The notes under the pieces were generated by a model, which worked only from the letters and a program-made list of their open reading frames with translations, had not been told where the DNA came from and searched no databases. Position numbers and translations under genes: made by a program. DNA of 37,351 bases from Pseudomonadaceae bacterium (GTDB taxonomy: Bacteria; Pseudomonadota; Gammaproteobacteria; Pseudomonadales; Pseudomonadaceae): contig REBY01000089.1 in NCBI GenBank assembly GCA_007692485.1, positions 1 through 37,351 on the forward strand, in the 5' to 3' direction. Positions 24,756 to 34,553 of this stretch are shown here, in pieces. Every line of letters begins with the position of its first letter. Within the stretch, counting starts at the first letter, position 1.

Positions 24756-25972
24756 CAGGTGGTTACCGCCGCCAGCCCTAAAGCCAGGTCCGCCTGAATA
24801 TCCGCGACCTCTTCCAGGCCAACCGCCACCCGGATCAGGTTGTCTTTGATGCCGGCATCGGCCCGAGCTTCCGGCGTCAAGCGACCGTGGGTCGTGGTTG
24901 CCGGATGGGTGATCGTGGTTTTGGCATCACCCAGGTTAGCGGTAATGGAGAGCAGACGAGTCGCATCAATAAAACGCCAGGCCGCCGCTTTGCCACCGCT
25001 GACCTCGAAGCTGACCACCGCACCAAAACCGGTCTGCTGACGCTTGGCCAGGGCATGCTGCGGGTGCGTCGGCAGCCCGGCGTAGTAGACCTTTTCCACC
25101 CCCGGTTGCTGTTCCAACCAGGTTGCCAGGTGCAAAGCACTGGCACAATGTGCCTGCATGCGCAGACGCAGGGTTTCCAAGCCCTTGAGAAAGACCCAGG
25201 CATTGAACGGGCTCAAGGTCGGTCCCGCTGTACGCAAAAAGCCGACGACCTCAGTCATCTGTTCACGCCGACCGGCGACAACGCCACCCAGGCAACGGCC
25301 CTGGCCGTCGATGTACTTGGTCGCCGAGTGGATAACAATATCCGCACCTAACTCGATCGGCTTTTGCAACGCCGGGGTACAGAAACAGTTGTCAACCGCC
25401 AACCAGGCGCCCTGCTCGCGGGCAACCCGCGCCAGTTCGGCAATATCCACCAATTCCGCCAGCGGGTTCGACGGCGACTCGACAAAAAACAGCCGGGTAT
25501 TGGGCTTGCACGCTGCCTGCCAGGCTTGGGTATCAGCCAGAGTGACGTAATCCACCTCGATACCGAAGCGTTTGAAGTACTTTTCGAACAGGGTCACTGT
25601 GGCGCCAAAGACGCTGCGCGAGACCAGGATATGGTCACCGGCTGAGCACAGGCTCATGACGGTAGCCAGAATCGCCGCCATGCCGGAAGCGGTCGCTACG
25701 GCTTGCTCGGCACCTTCGAGTGCGGCAATGCGCTCCTCAAAGGTACGCACGGTCGGGTTCATGTAGCGCGAATAGACGTTACCGGGTGCATCGCCAGCAA
25801 AACAGGCCGCCGCATCAGCGGCACTGCGAAAAACATAACTGGAGGTCAGATACAGCGCTTCGCCATGCTCTGCCTCCGGCCCGCGGCGCTGCCCGGCGCG
25901 CACCGCCAGGGTATCAAAGCCGGCGGCTTCCAGCTCGCTATCGAGCCGCCCGGCATCCCATTCATGACTCAT
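24755..25972 (-). CDS. metZ: O-succinylhomoserine sulfhydrylase MetZ
   Basis: A 405-residue PLP-dependent enzyme of the Cys/Met metabolism family. It turns O-succinylhomoserine and sulfide directly into homocysteine. Visible motifs are YLTSSYVFRSAADAAACF, YSRYMNPTVRTFEERIAALE (PLP-phosphate Tyr/Arg), and ATASGMAAI. FFVESPSNPL and AVDNCFCTPALQKP follow, with SATKYIDGQGR carrying the PLP lysine K219. DNLIRVAVGLE lies at the C-terminus. The ATG at 25972 follows GAGGT. The MetZ assignment over cystathionine gamma-synthase rests on the whole-sequence resemblance to pseudomonad MetZ and on its place next to purF. Confidence 0.94.
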   Translation of the reverse strand: MSHEWDAGRLDSELEAAGFDTLAVRAGQRRGPEAEHGEALYLTSSYVFRSAADAAACFAGDAPGNVYSRYMNPTVRTFEERIAALEGAEQAVATASGMAAILATVMSLCSAGDHILVSRSVFGATVTLFEKYFKRFGIEVDYVTLADTQAWQAACKPNTRLFFVESPSNPLAELVDIAELARVAREQGAWLAVDNCFCTPALQKPIELGADIVIHSATKYIDGQGRCLGGVVAGRREQMTEVVGFLRTAGPTLSPFNAWVFLKGLETLRLRMQAHCASALHLATWLEQQPGVEKVYYAGLPTHPQHALAKRQQTGFGAVVSFEVSGGKAAAWRFIDATRLLSITANLGDAKTTITHPATTTHGRLTPEARADAGIKDNLIRVAVGLEEVADIQADLALGLAAVTT

Positions 25973-26082
25973 AAAAAAACCTCTGAATTAGTCCCAATCA
26001 ATGGGGCCTGGCAAGGCAGCATAAGCTGCCACTCGCCACCAGGGGCCATCCATCAGGGTTGCCAGGTACTGCTGACGGTCAA

Positions 26083-27588
26083 TCAGTTGTTATGCAGCTC
26101 AATCACCGCATTACCGGTATCTGTCAGCGTTTTGGCAGAATCATTGCGTGCCTGTTCGATCTTGCCGAGATAGGCTTCATTGACATCACCGGTGACGTAC
26201 TCACCGTTGAACACCGAGCAGTCGTAATGATGAATGTCAGGGTTGCCTTCACTGACAGCTTCAATCAGGTCTTCCAGATCCTGATAAATCAGCCAGTCGG
26301 CACCGATCAATTCGGCGACTTCGTCCGTGGTCCGCCCATGGGCAATCAGCTCATGGGCGCTGGGCATGTCAATGCCATACACGTTGGGGTAGCGTACCGC
26401 CGGTGCGGCTGAACAGAAATACACATTCTTTGCCCCGGCTTCACGCGCCATCTGAATGATCTGCTTGCAGGTGGTGCCGCGCACAATGGAATCATCCACC
26501 AGCATGACATTCTTGCCGCGAAACTCCAGCTCGATGGCATTCAGCTTCTGGCGCACGGACTTTTTGCGTGCCGCCTGGCCGGGCATGATAAAGGTACGAC
26601 CGATATAGCGGTTTTTGACAAAGCCCTCGCGGAACTTGACCCCAAGGTGATTCGCCAATTCAACAGCCGAGGTGCGGCTGGTATCCGGAATCGGTATGAC
26701 CACATCGATATCATGCTCCGGGCGCTCACGCAGAATCTTTTCCGCCAGCTTCTCGCCCATGCGCAGACGCGCCTTGTACACCAGCACCTTGTCGATCATC
26801 GAATCCGGACGCGCCAAATAGACATGCTCGAAAATACACGGCGAAAACTCCGACTGCTCGGCACACTGGCGGGTGTGCAGTTCACCTTTTTCGGTGATGT
26901 ATACCGCTTCACCCGGATCCAGGTCACGAATCAGTTCAAAACCCAACACGTCCAGAGCAACGCTTTCCGAAGCCACCATATACTCGGTGCCATGCTCGGT
27001 TTCGCGCTTGCCGAATACAATAGGGCGAATTGCGCGCGGATCGCGGAAGCCCACCATGCCATAACCGGTGATCATGGCCACTGCGGCATAGGCTCCTTTG
27101 CAGCGCTTGTGCACTGCGCGGACCGCTTTGAAAATATCTTCTTCAGTGGGCTGCAGCTTATGCCCCATAGCCAGCTCATGGGCAAACACATTGAGCAGGA
27201 CTTCAGAATCCGACGTGGTGTTGACATGGCGCAGGTCAGACTCGTAGATTTCCCGTGACAGCTGCTCGACATTGGTCAGGTTGCCATTGTGCGCGAGCGT
27301 GATGCCGTAGGGCGAGTTGACGTAGAACGGCTGGGCTTCTGCCGAACTGGATGAACCGGCCGTCGGATAGCGCACGTGGCCAATGCCCATGCTGCCAACC
27401 AGCCGCTGCATGTGCCGCTGGTGAAACACATCCCTTACCAGACCGTTGTCCTTGCGCAGAAACAGGCGACCGCGATCGCAGGTTACTATGCCGGCGGCGT
27501 CCTGGCCGCGATGCTGCAGGACGGTCAGGGCATCATAGAGCGCCTGGTTGACGTTCGACTTGCCCACTATGCCAACAATGCCACACAT
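26083..27588 (-). CDS. purF: Amidophosphoribosyltransferase PurF
   Basis: A 501-residue enzyme that makes 5-phosphoribosylamine from PRPP and glutamine, the first step of purine synthesis. After removal of Met, Cys2 (MCGIVGIVG) is the glutaminase nucleophile. [11 protein letters not shown] and [13 protein letters not shown] belong to the N-terminal amidotransferase domain. The C-terminal phosphoribosyltransferase domain carries [16 protein letters not shown] and the PRPP loop [12 protein letters not shown]. Length matches the family. The ATG at 27588 has AAGGTG upstream; cvpA lies 49 nt upstream, as in most gammaproteobacteria. Confidence 0.98.
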   Translation of the reverse strand: MCGIVGIVGKSNVNQALYDALTVLQHRGQDAAGIVTCDRGRLFLRKDNGLVRDVFHQRHMQRLVGSMGIGHVRYPTAGSSSSAEAQPFYVNSPYGITLAHNGNLTNVEQLSREIYESDLRHVNTTSDSEVLLNVFAHELAMGHKLQPTEEDIFKAVRAVHKRCKGAYAAVAMITGYGMVGFRDPRAIRPIVFGKRETEHGTEYMVASESVALDVLGFELIRDLDPGEAVYITEKGELHTRQCAEQSEFSPCIFEHVYLARPDSMIDKVLVYKARLRMGEKLAEKILRERPEHDIDVVIPIPDTSRTSAVELANHLGVKFREGFVKNRYIGRTFIMPGQAARKKSVRQKLNAIELEFRGKNVMLVDDSIVRGTTCKQIIQMAREAGAKNVYFCSAAPAVRYPNVYGIDMPSAHELIAHGRTTDEVAELIGADWLIYQDLEDLIEAVSEGNPDIHHYDCSVFNGEYVTGDVNEAYLGKIEQARNDSAKTLTDTGNAVIELHNN

Positions 27589-27637
27589 GACTTACACCTT
27601 TTGTGTCGATCGGGACGCACGCCTGACGCGCGACCAG

Positions 27638-28117
27638 TTACTCAAAAAAACCCAGCGCCTCGGCTTTTGACCAATCAGCAACCAGGAGAAAATGCGGAAT
27701 CAGCGTTGACTGGCGCCACCAGTCATCTTCTTCAACCGGGCCCAAACTGAGCAGGCCAACCGCTACCACTACCAGCAAGGCGCCGCGAGCCGCGCCAAAA
27801 ATCATACCGAGAAAGCGATCCGTGCCACTGAGGCCAGTAAAAACAACCAATTGGCCAATCATGTAATTGATCAGCCCACCGATAATCAGGGTCAGCACGA
27901 AGAGCAGCACACAAGCCACAACCACACGTACCGACGGTGTTTCAATCCAAGGCGTGAAGTGTTCCGCCAGCGCGCCACCAAACAACCAGGCAACCAGGCC
28001 GGCAACCAGCCAGGTGACCAGCGACAGCGCTTCCTTGACGAAACCACGTGCCAGACTGATCAAGGCAGATACCGCGATGATGCCAATAATCGCCCAGTCG
28101 ACCCACTCAAGCGCCAC
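27638..28117 (-). CDS. cvpA: CvpA family inner-membrane protein
   Basis: A 159-residue protein with four membrane segments (about 6-26, 32-52, 65-87 and 100-125). It begins MALEWVDWAIIGIIAVSALI, with the conserved RGFVKEALSLVTWLVAG loop and GTDRFLGMIFGAARGALLV. CvpA is required for colicin V production in E. coli and linked to envelope tolerance; the mechanism is not settled. I chose GTG 28117, which gives the family N-terminus and has AGGGG 10 nt upstream; a TTG at 28123 would add two residues. It lies between the SPOR gene and purF in the usual order. Confidence 0.93.
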   Translation of the reverse strand: MALEWVDWAIIGIIAVSALISLARGFVKEALSLVTWLVAGLVAWLFGGALAEHFTPWIETPSVRVVVACVLLFVLTLIIGGLINYMIGQLVVFTGLSGTDRFLGMIFGAARGALLVVVAVGLLSLGPVEEDDWWRQSTLIPHFLLVADWSKAEALGFFE

Positions 28118-28184
28118 GGCCAAAACCCCTGCTGGAAAAGTGCATTATTCTAACAGAGCCATTGGCAGGGTCGAAACACAATGT

Positions 28185-28781
28185 TCAAGGCCGTTGTGTG
28201 TTCTCGTCATGTGCAACGACAAACCCCTCAACCTCATGGTTGCGCTTGAGCTCGTCACGCAGGCGGGTGGCCGCATCACGGGTTTGCAAAGGGCCAACAT
28301 AAACCCGGGTAATGCTCCGGCCATCAGCATCCGCAGTACGCGCATAGGCATTATAGCCCTGCTCATTAAGGGTGCTGACAAAGCTCCGCGCGTTATCCGC
28401 ATTGGAAAAACTGCCCAACTGAATAACCCAATCACCGGTGACCTCGGCCGTTACACTGGCCGGCTCACTTGGCCTGGTAGCGGTTGGCTCTGCCGGCGGC
28501 TCTGGCTCAGCAGGCTCAGGTAATGCCTCAGGCTCAGTGGCTGGTGTCGAGGGTACCGGCTCAGGCTCACGCGGCGGCAGTTCGGCTACCGGTTCAGGGT
28601 CACGCGGTTCAATCTTTGGCGGCGGTGCCAACTCGGGTGCCTGCATGCTGCTCGGTTCGGGCGTCTCGATTTCAATCTCAACGGTTTCATCCTGCCCGGT
28701 CAGCAACATAGGCAAGAATATGACCGCCGCCACTATCAGTACCAGTGCGCCAATCACCCGCTGTTTGAGTCCGCTATCCAT
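28185..28781 (-). CDS. dedD: SPOR-domain cell-division protein (DedD-like)
   Basis: A 198-residue bitopic inner-membrane protein. A short basic N-terminus (MDSGLKQRVIGALVLIVAAV) leads into one membrane segment (about 9-28). A periplasmic linker dominated by Pro and Glu follows (about 32-115), then a SPOR domain (VIQLGSFSNADNARSFVSTL ... VYVGPLQTRDAATRLRDELK, about 118-190) that binds denuded glycan at the division septum. The gene order folC-SPOR-cvpA-purF is that of dedD. It starts 3 nt after the folC stop, so it is translated from the same message. Confidence 0.92.
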   Translation of the reverse strand: MDSGLKQRVIGALVLIVAAVIFLPMLLTGQDETVEIEIETPEPSSMQAPELAPPPKIEPRDPEPVAELPPREPEPVPSTPATEPEALPEPAEPEPPAEPTATRPSEPASVTAEVTGDWVIQLGSFSNADNARSFVSTLNEQGYNAYARTADADGRSITRVYVGPLQTRDAATRLRDELKRNHEVEGFVVAHDENTQRP

Positions 28782-28784
28782 TAT

Positions 28785-30059
28785 TCATCTCCTCTGGGCG
28801 ATCCATTCAAGGGCCGCCGCGACGGTAAAAAATGAGCCGAAAATCATGATCGCACTCTCATCATCGGCGTCAAGCTGAGCACTGATGGCTGCAGCTACAT
28901 TCGCATGACAATGGGCCGTTTCACCCTGCCCGTCCAGTAAATGCTGCAACTCGATTGCACTCCGACTGCGCGGCGTCGGCAAAGGCGCCAATGCCCAATC
29001 GACAAAACAGCTGCGCAGGGCCTGCACGATACCGGTTACGTCCTTATCGTCCAGCGCAGAAAAAACGGCGCGCATGGGCTGCTCACGACTGGCTAATGTA
29101 CTGGCCAGCCAGTTGGCGGCATGGGGATTGTGCCCGACATCCAGACACAGTTGTCGTGATTGACCACGCCATACCACCGTGTGCCAATCCATGCGCCCGG
29201 GCAAACGCAGTTGCTGCAGGGTCTGACTGACCTGCTCACTGGTAAACTGACAGCCGGCGAGCACACAGGCCTGAATGGCCAGTACCAAGTTGTCGCGGGG
29301 CAAGCTGACCGCAGCAAAGGGGCCCAGCACCTGGCTGCTGCCTTCGCGATCGACCACCCTCACCTGCCAGCCACCCGTTACATCCAGAGGCTGCCAGTCC
29401 AACTCCCTACCGCGCTGAAAAACCTGCGGACCTATCGCTGCCAGGGTGCTGACAAAACGCTCAGGCAAATCCGTTTCACCACAAATCAGCGGACGCCCTG
29501 TACGGGCAATACCCGCTTTTTCATAACCGACGGAGTCGCGACTATCGCCAAGAAACTGCTGATGATCCAGACCTATACTGGTAACGATGGCAATATCCGC
29601 ATCAACCACGTTGACCGCATCCAGCCGGCCGCCCAGACCGACTTCAAGCACAACGGCGTCCAGGCCCGCACGCTGGAACAGCCATAGCGCAGCCAGGGTG
29701 CCAAATTCAAAATAAGTCAGGGAGACCTCGCCGCGCACAGCTTCAATTGCGGAGAAAGCGTCGCACAAGGCTTCATCCGTAGCCAATTGGTCATTGATAC
29801 GGACGCGCTCGTTGTAACGAATCAGGTGCGGGGAAGAGTAACAGCCAACACGCTTGCCGGCAGCTTGCAGCAAAGTATGCACTGCAGCACAGGTGGAACC
29901 CTTGCCATTGGTACCGGACACGGTAATGACCAGAGGTGCTGGCTGCAGCACACCCAAACGTTGAGCGACCTGACTGACGCGCTGCAGCCCCATGTCGATT
30001 TCCTTGGGGTGCAGCTGCTCCAGCCGGGCCAGCCAATCGGCCAGTGTGCGCGAAGGCAT
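28785..30059 (-). CDS. folC: Bifunctional folylpolyglutamate synthase/dihydrofolate synthase FolC
   Basis: A 424-residue ligase that makes dihydrofolate from dihydropteroate and adds glutamates to folates. The P-loop TVSGTNGKGSTCAAVH (about 45-60), the HLIRYNERVRIND segment, VLEVGLGGRLDAVNVVD (about 140-155) and SIGLDHQQFLGDS are all present, as is LDVGHNPHAANWLA in the C-terminal domain. Its ATG overlaps the accD stop by one base (TGATG). Length matches the family, and it belongs to the accD-folC-SPOR-cvpA-purF operon. Confidence 0.96.
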   Translation of the reverse strand: MPSRTLADWLARLEQLHPKEIDMGLQRVSQVAQRLGVLQPAPLVITVSGTNGKGSTCAAVHTLLQAAGKRVGCYSSPHLIRYNERVRINDQLATDEALCDAFSAIEAVRGEVSLTYFEFGTLAALWLFQRAGLDAVVLEVGLGGRLDAVNVVDADIAIVTSIGLDHQQFLGDSRDSVGYEKAGIARTGRPLICGETDLPERFVSTLAAIGPQVFQRGRELDWQPLDVTGGWQVRVVDREGSSQVLGPFAAVSLPRDNLVLAIQACVLAGCQFTSEQVSQTLQQLRLPGRMDWHTVVWRGQSRQLCLDVGHNPHAANWLASTLASREQPMRAVFSALDDKDVTGIVQALRSCFVDWALAPLPTPRSRSAIELQHLLDGQGETAHCHANVAAAISAQLDADDESAIMIFGSFFTVAAALEWIAQRR

Positions 30060-30961
30060 CAGGGCGCAGCGCTCTCCACGGATTCTTCGCCGGCTAGCGC
30101 AGGCGCCGGCAGTCCGGTCAGCATGGCCAGTGCACTGGCCAGACGGTCACGCATTTGATAGCGCGGCACAATAAGATCCAGGGCACCGTGATCAATCAGA
30201 AACTCACTGCGCTGGAAGCCGGCCGGCAGCTTTTCCCGAACCGTCTGCTCGATCACCCGCGGCCCAGCAAACCCGATCAGGGCATTGGGTTCGGCAACGT
30301 TAAGGTCACCGAGCATGGCCAAGCTGGCTGAAACGCCGCCATAGACCGGATCGGTCATGACCGAGATATACGGAATACCCTCTTCGCGCAAGCGTGCCAA
30401 CGCTGCACTGGTTTTGGCCATCTGCATCAGCGAAAACAGCGCTTCCTGCATCCGCGCGCCGCCTGAAGCGGAAAAACAAATATAGGGAATACGCTGTTCC
30501 AGGGCCGCTTCAGCACCACGCACAAAGCGCGCACCGACCACGCTACCCATGGAGCCACCCATGAAATTGAATTCAAAGGCACTGGCAACCACCGGCATGC
30601 CCTTGAGTGCGCCCTGCATAACCACCAGCGCATCTTTCTCGCCTGTAGCCTTTTGGGCTGCACTCAGGCGATCCTTGTACTTTTTCGTATCGCGGAACTT
30701 GAGCTTGTCGATCGGCTCCAGCTCGCCGGCGATTTCCTTGCGTCCGTCGGCATCGAGGAACAGCTCCAGGCGACGACGGGCATCGATACGCAGATGATGA
30801 TCGCACTTCATGCAAACATCGAGATTCTTTTCCAGCTCAGGCCGGTATAGCACGGCATCGCAGGACGGACACTTGCGCCAAAGGCCTTCCGGCACGCTGC
30901 TCTTCTGTGCTTCCGAACGCACAATCGAGGGAATCAGTTTGTCCACCAGCCAGTTGCTCAT
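30059..30961 (-). CDS. accD: Acetyl-CoA carboxylase carboxyltransferase beta subunit AccD
   Basis: A 300-residue subunit that, with AccA, transfers the carboxyl group from biotin to acetyl-CoA, the first committed step of fatty acid synthesis. The four-Cys zinc ribbon is visible ([20 protein letters not shown] then MKC, about residues 32-54). The crotonase-like core follows: [50 protein letters not shown] and [15 protein letters not shown] placed the start at ATG 30961 ([14 protein letters not shown]), 6 nt after AAGGA; the ATG at 30967 sits too close to that site. It follows trpA by 47 nt. Confidence 0.97.
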   Translation of the reverse strand: MSNWLVDKLIPSIVRSEAQKSSVPEGLWRKCPSCDAVLYRPELEKNLDVCMKCDHHLRIDARRRLELFLDADGRKEIAGELEPIDKLKFRDTKKYKDRLSAAQKATGEKDALVVMQGALKGMPVVASAFEFNFMGGSMGSVVGARFVRGAEAALEQRIPYICFSASGGARMQEALFSLMQMAKTSAALARLREEGIPYISVMTDPVYGGVSASLAMLGDLNVAEPNALIGFAGPRVIEQTVREKLPAGFQRSEFLIDHGALDLIVPRYQMRDRLASALAMLTGLPAPALAGEESVESAAP

Positions 30962-31008
30962 TGCCATTCCTTATCGTTGTCCGGGTTCCGAATATATAAA
31001 GTGCTCGT

Positions 31009-31812
31009 TCAGCGATCCATTGCCGCACGCATATCCGCAATAATAGTACTGATCGCTTTGCGCGCCTGTTCAGGCTCCTGCTCATGCGCGGCGATCTGGT
31101 TAACCAGTACTGAGCCGACCACCACGCCATCGGCTACTGCCGCGACGGCTGCTGCCGATGCTCCATCACGAATACCAAAGCCGACGCCGATTGGCAAATC
31201 GGTTACCGTGCGCAGTTGCTCGAGTTTGCTCGCTACTTCATTGACGTTCAAGGTACTGGAGCCGGTCACACCTTTCAGAGAAACATAGTACACGTAGCCG
31301 CTGGCATGGGTACAAATCTTGCGCGCACGCTCCAGCGTCGTGGTCGGCGATAGCAGGAAAATACAGTCCAGCCCCTTGGCACGAAACAGCTCGGTGACTT
31401 CGTCGGCCTCTTCTGGCGGCAGGTCCACCGTCAGCACCGCATCCACACCAGCCTCTGCTGCGGCCGCAGCAAACTCCGCATACCCCATGCGCTCAACCGG
31501 ATTCAGATAACCCATCAGCACCACCGGCGTGCTGTCATTGCTGCGGCGGAACTCACGCACCATGCCCAGCACCTGAGTCAAGCTGACCTTATGCAGCAAC
31601 GCCCGCTCCATCGCCTGCTGGATAACCGGGCCGTCGGCCATAGGGTCGGAAAAGGGAATGCCCAGCTCGATGATATCGGAACCGGCGCTGACCAGATCGT
31701 GCATCAACGGCAAGGTCATCTCGGGGTTAGGGTCACCAGCGGTAACGTAGGGGATCAGGGCCTTGCGGCCCTGCGCTCGCAGTGCGGCAAAACAGGCTTC
31801 AATTCGGCTCAT
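31009..31812 (-). CDS. trpA: Tryptophan synthase alpha subunit TrpA
   Basis: A 267-residue TIM-barrel subunit that cleaves indole-3-glycerol phosphate to indole. The catalytic Glu and Asp lie in [16 protein letters not shown] (about 47-62) and [24 protein letters not shown] and [15 protein letters not shown] form the phosphate-binding loops. I chose ATG 31812 ([12 protein letters not shown]), with GAAGAG upstream; an open frame to 31875 adds 21 residues that overlap trpB. It follows trpB by 10 nt. Its position between trpB and accD separates it from the trpI regulator usual in Pseudomonas. Confidence 0.97.
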   Translation of the reverse strand: MSRIEACFAALRAQGRKALIPYVTAGDPNPEMTLPLMHDLVSAGSDIIELGIPFSDPMADGPVIQQAMERALLHKVSLTQVLGMVREFRRSNDSTPVVLMGYLNPVERMGYAEFAAAAAEAGVDAVLTVDLPPEEADEVTELFRAKGLDCIFLLSPTTTLERARKICTHASGYVYYVSLKGVTGSSTLNVNEVASKLEQLRTVTDLPIGVGFGIRDGASAAAVAAVADGVVVGSVLVNQIAAHEQEPEQARKAISTIIADMRAAMDR

Positions 31813-31822
31813 GTTCAACTCT

Positions 31823-33040
31823 TCAGGTGCTGATGCCGTCAATGCCGGCAACGGTATGAATATCTTTGTCGCCACGACCCGACAGGTTGACGACGATATG
31901 CTGGTCCGGACGCATGCTGGCGGCCAGTTTCATTGCATGGGCAATCGCATGGCTGGACTCCAGCGCAGGCATGATGCCTTCGACACGGGTCAGTTCACGA
32001 AAAGCCTGCAAAGCTTCGTCATCCGTGGCGTCTACGTAATTGACGCGCCCGGTATCCTTAAGCCAGCTGTGTTCAGGGCCAACGCCCGGATAGTCGAGCC
32101 CGGCAGATACCGAGTGGGTCTCGATAATCTGTCCGGCATCATCTTCCATCAGGTAGGTACGGTTGCCGTGCAGAACACCCGGGCGACCAGCGCTTAACGG
32201 GGCGGCATGCTGTCCGGTGGCCAAACCCAGGCCACCGGCTTCTACGCCATACATGGCGACATCCGCATCGTCGAGGAAGGGATGAAACAGGCCGATGGCA
32301 TTGGACCCACCGCCAACACAAGCGACCAATGCATCTGGCAGGCAACCGGCCTGGGCTAGCATCTGGGCGCGGGCTTCGCGACCGATCACACACTGGAAGT
32401 CACGTACCAACTTGGGATAAGGGTGCGGACCAGCCACAGTACCGATGATGTAAAAGGTATCGTCGATATTGGTGACCCAATCGCGCATGGCCTCATTCAT
32501 CGCATCTTTCAGGGTTTTTGAGCCCGACGTGACCGGAATCACTTCAGCGCCCAGCAACTTCATCCGATAGACATTAAGCGACTGACGCTTAACGTCTTCA
32601 GCACCCATATAAACCTGGCACTTGAGACCCAAACGAGCAGCCACCGTCGCCGTGGCAACGCCGTGTTGGCCGGCTCCGGTCTCGGCAATAACCCGCGGCT
32701 TGCCCATATGCTTGGCCAGCAAGGCCTGCCCGATGGTGTTATTCACTTTGTGCGCGCCGGTGTGATTAAGATCTTCGCGCTTGAGCCAGATCTTTGCGCC
32801 ACCCACCTTGCCGGTCAACCGCTCGGCAAGATACAGGGGTGACGGGCGGCCGACATAGTGGGCCAGGTCGTGATCAAATTCAGCCTGGAAGTCAGCATCG
32901 GCAGACAGCTTGTTATACAAGGCCTCGAGCTCTTCCAGTGCATCCATCAGGGTTTCGGATACAAAGCGACCGCCGTAGGGGCCAAAATGGCCGCGTACAT
33001 CCGGTACCGCAGCAAAATTGATCGGAGTTGTCTCAGACAC
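31823..33040 (-). CDS. trpB: Tryptophan synthase beta subunit TrpB
   Basis: A 405-residue PLP enzyme that joins indole, channelled from TrpA, to serine. [32 protein letters not shown] (PLP lysine), and [20 protein letters not shown] are visible. [12 protein letters not shown] (phosphate cup) and [11 protein letters not shown] at the C-terminus complete the picture. I chose GTG 33040 ([11 protein letters not shown]) with GAGG exactly 6 nt upstream; ATG 33052 would add four residues but lacks a site. The GTG lies 8 nt inside the 3' end of trpF, so TrpB translation is coupled to TrpF. Confidence 0.97.
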   Translation of the reverse strand: MSETTPINFAAVPDVRGHFGPYGGRFVSETLMDALEELEALYNKLSADADFQAEFDHDLAHYVGRPSPLYLAERLTGKVGGAKIWLKREDLNHTGAHKVNNTIGQALLAKHMGKPRVIAETGAGQHGVATATVAARLGLKCQVYMGAEDVKRQSLNVYRMKLLGAEVIPVTSGSKTLKDAMNEAMRDWVTNIDDTFYIIGTVAGPHPYPKLVRDFQCVIGREARAQMLAQAGCLPDALVACVGGGSNAIGLFHPFLDDADVAMYGVEAGGLGLATGQHAAPLSAGRPGVLHGNRTYLMEDDAGQIIETHSVSAGLDYPGVGPEHSWLKDTGRVNYVDATDDEALQAFRELTRVEGIMPALESSHAIAHAMKLAASMRPDQHIVVNLSGRGDKDIHTVAGIDGIST

Positions 33041-33650
33041 ACTTAACCTCATGAACGAATGCTTGAATTTTATCACTGTCCTTGATGCCTTTTGCGGCTT
33101 CCACCCCGCCACTGACATCCACGGCCCAAGGCAGCGTTGCTGTAATCCCAGCGACCACATTGGCCGCATCAAGACCACCGGCGAGCACCAGCTTCCAGTC
33201 GCGCTCAGCGGGAATCGCGGACCAATCAAAGGTTTCTCCGGTACCGCCAGGCACGCCAGCCTTGTAGCTGTCCAGCAGGATACCAGCAGCGGCAGGCCAT
33301 TGCCGCGCGAGCTGGTTCAGGTCATCACCCGGACGTACCCGCAGCGCTTTCAGGTAAGGACGTTGAAACTGACGGCAGTAATCGTCTGGCTCATCACCAT
33401 GGAATTGCAACAGATCCAATGGCACCTCGGCCAAGACAGCGTTTACCTCATCGACGGTAGCGTCCACAAAGAGACCGACAGTGGTAACGAACGGTGGCAA
33501 GGCCTGCACAATCGCAGCCGCTTGAGTGGGGCTGACAGCGCGCGGGCTGGGCGCGTAAAACACCAGACCAATGGCATCAGCACCCGCTTCGGCGGCCGCC
33601 AGCGCATCCTCCACGCGGGTAATGCCACAGATCTTGATTCGCACCGGCAT
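33033..33650 (-). CDS. trpF: Phosphoribosylanthranilate isomerase TrpF
   Basis: A 205-residue TIM barrel that isomerises N-(5-phosphoribosyl)anthranilate. The signature [14 protein letters not shown] (catalytic Cys8) is at the start, with [17 protein letters not shown] next. [12 protein letters not shown] lies in the middle, then the catalytic Asp in [20 protein letters not shown], and [10 protein letters not shown] with [16 protein letters not shown] at the end. The ATG at 33650 has AGGT upstream. It is first of the trpFBA group and starts 30 nt after truA. Confidence 0.97.
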   Translation of the reverse strand: MPVRIKICGITRVEDALAAAEAGADAIGLVFYAPSPRAVSPTQAAAIVQALPPFVTTVGLFVDATVDEVNAVLAEVPLDLLQFHGDEPDDYCRQFQRPYLKALRVRPGDDLNQLARQWPAAAGILLDSYKAGVPGGTGETFDWSAIPAERDWKLVLAGGLDAANVVAGITATLPWAVDVSGGVEAAKGIKDSDKIQAFVHEVKCV

Positions 33651-33680
33651 AACAGTAATTACCTGGATAAAAACAGCAGT

Positions 33681-34547
33681 TTAACAGATGCGCGGCAGGC
33701 GTTCATTCAGCCCGGAGAGAAAGTGCGGCCCAAGATAGCGCTCCGGCAAGGCAAATTGCTGCGGATAAGTCACATCCACCAGGTACAGTCCGTAGGCCGG
33801 GGCAGTCAGCCCACCTTGCCGACGGTCCTGCCCGGCAAGCACCTCAGCCGCCCAGGACACGGGCTTTTCGCCACAACCAATCTGCATCAACACACCGGCA
33901 ATATTGCGCACCATATGATGCAGAAAGGCGTTGGCGCGAATATCCAGCACGATAAACTGCCCGAAACGGACCAGCTCGAGATGATGAATCGTCTTGATCG
34001 GGGATTTAGCCTGACAGGCCACTGCCCGGAAGGCACTGAAATCATGTTGCCCGAGCAGTGTTTGTGCCGCTTGTTGCATGCACTCCAGATCCAGCGGGCG
34101 GTAGTTCCAGGTCACTTCATGGGCCAAGTGCGCCGGCCGAATCGGGTCGTTGTATATGACGTAGCGGTAGCGGCGTGCGCTGGCGGAAAAGCGGGCATGA
34201 AAATCTTGCGGGACTTTTTTCACCCAGCTGAGACTGATATCCGCTGGCAGATTGGCATTGGCGCCGTGAATCCAGTTCAGCGGTTCCCGGCGAGCATGAC
34301 TCTCAAAGTGGATCACCTGGCCAGAAGCATGCACGCCCGCATCCGTTCGCCCGGCACAGAACAGATTTACCGGGTGATCAGCTACCCGGCTCAGCGCCTT
34401 CTCCACCGTTTCCTGCACACTGGGTACACCCGGCTGCTGGCGCTGCCAGCCACGATAAGCAGTGCCTCGGTATTCAACCCCGGCGGCGAATCTGGAAACT
34501 ACAGCGGCCGCCTGAGGGGCGGCCGCTGAGACTACGTCTTCACTCAT
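33681..34547 (-). CDS. truA: tRNA pseudouridine(38-40) synthase TruA
   Basis: A 288-residue enzyme that makes pseudouridine at positions 38-40 of many tRNAs. The catalytic Asp69 sits in FCAGRTDAGVHASGQVIHFE. Other family segments are GVEYRGTAYRGWQRQ (about 23-37), FHARFSASARRYRYVIYN, and FLHHMVRNIAGVLMQIG. It carries about 20 extra Ala/Val-rich residues before the conserved core, which no alternative start codon removes. It begins 6 nt after the fimV stop, as in pseudomonads. Confidence 0.96.
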   Translation of the reverse strand: MSEDVVSAAAPQAAAVVSRFAAGVEYRGTAYRGWQRQQPGVPSVQETVEKALSRVADHPVNLFCAGRTDAGVHASGQVIHFESHARREPLNWIHGANANLPADISLSWVKKVPQDFHARFSASARRYRYVIYNDPIRPAHLAHEVTWNYRPLDLECMQQAAQTLLGQHDFSAFRAVACQAKSPIKTIHHLELVRFGQFIVLDIRANAFLHHMVRNIAGVLMQIGCGEKPVSWAAEVLAGQDRRQGGLTAPAYGLYLVDVTYPQQFALPERYLGPHFLSGLNERLPRIC

Positions 34548-34553
34548 TGCACA

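Noticed and set aside
25997-26006. ATCAATGGGG between metZ and purF, resembling the repeat at 6153
   Set aside because: Only ten bases match the arm, the GTCAGAG core is absent and there is no inverted partner.
33018-34529. 503-codon plus-strand open frame
   Set aside because: It is antisense to trpB, trpF and truA, all of which are certain genes; the translated product resembles no family.
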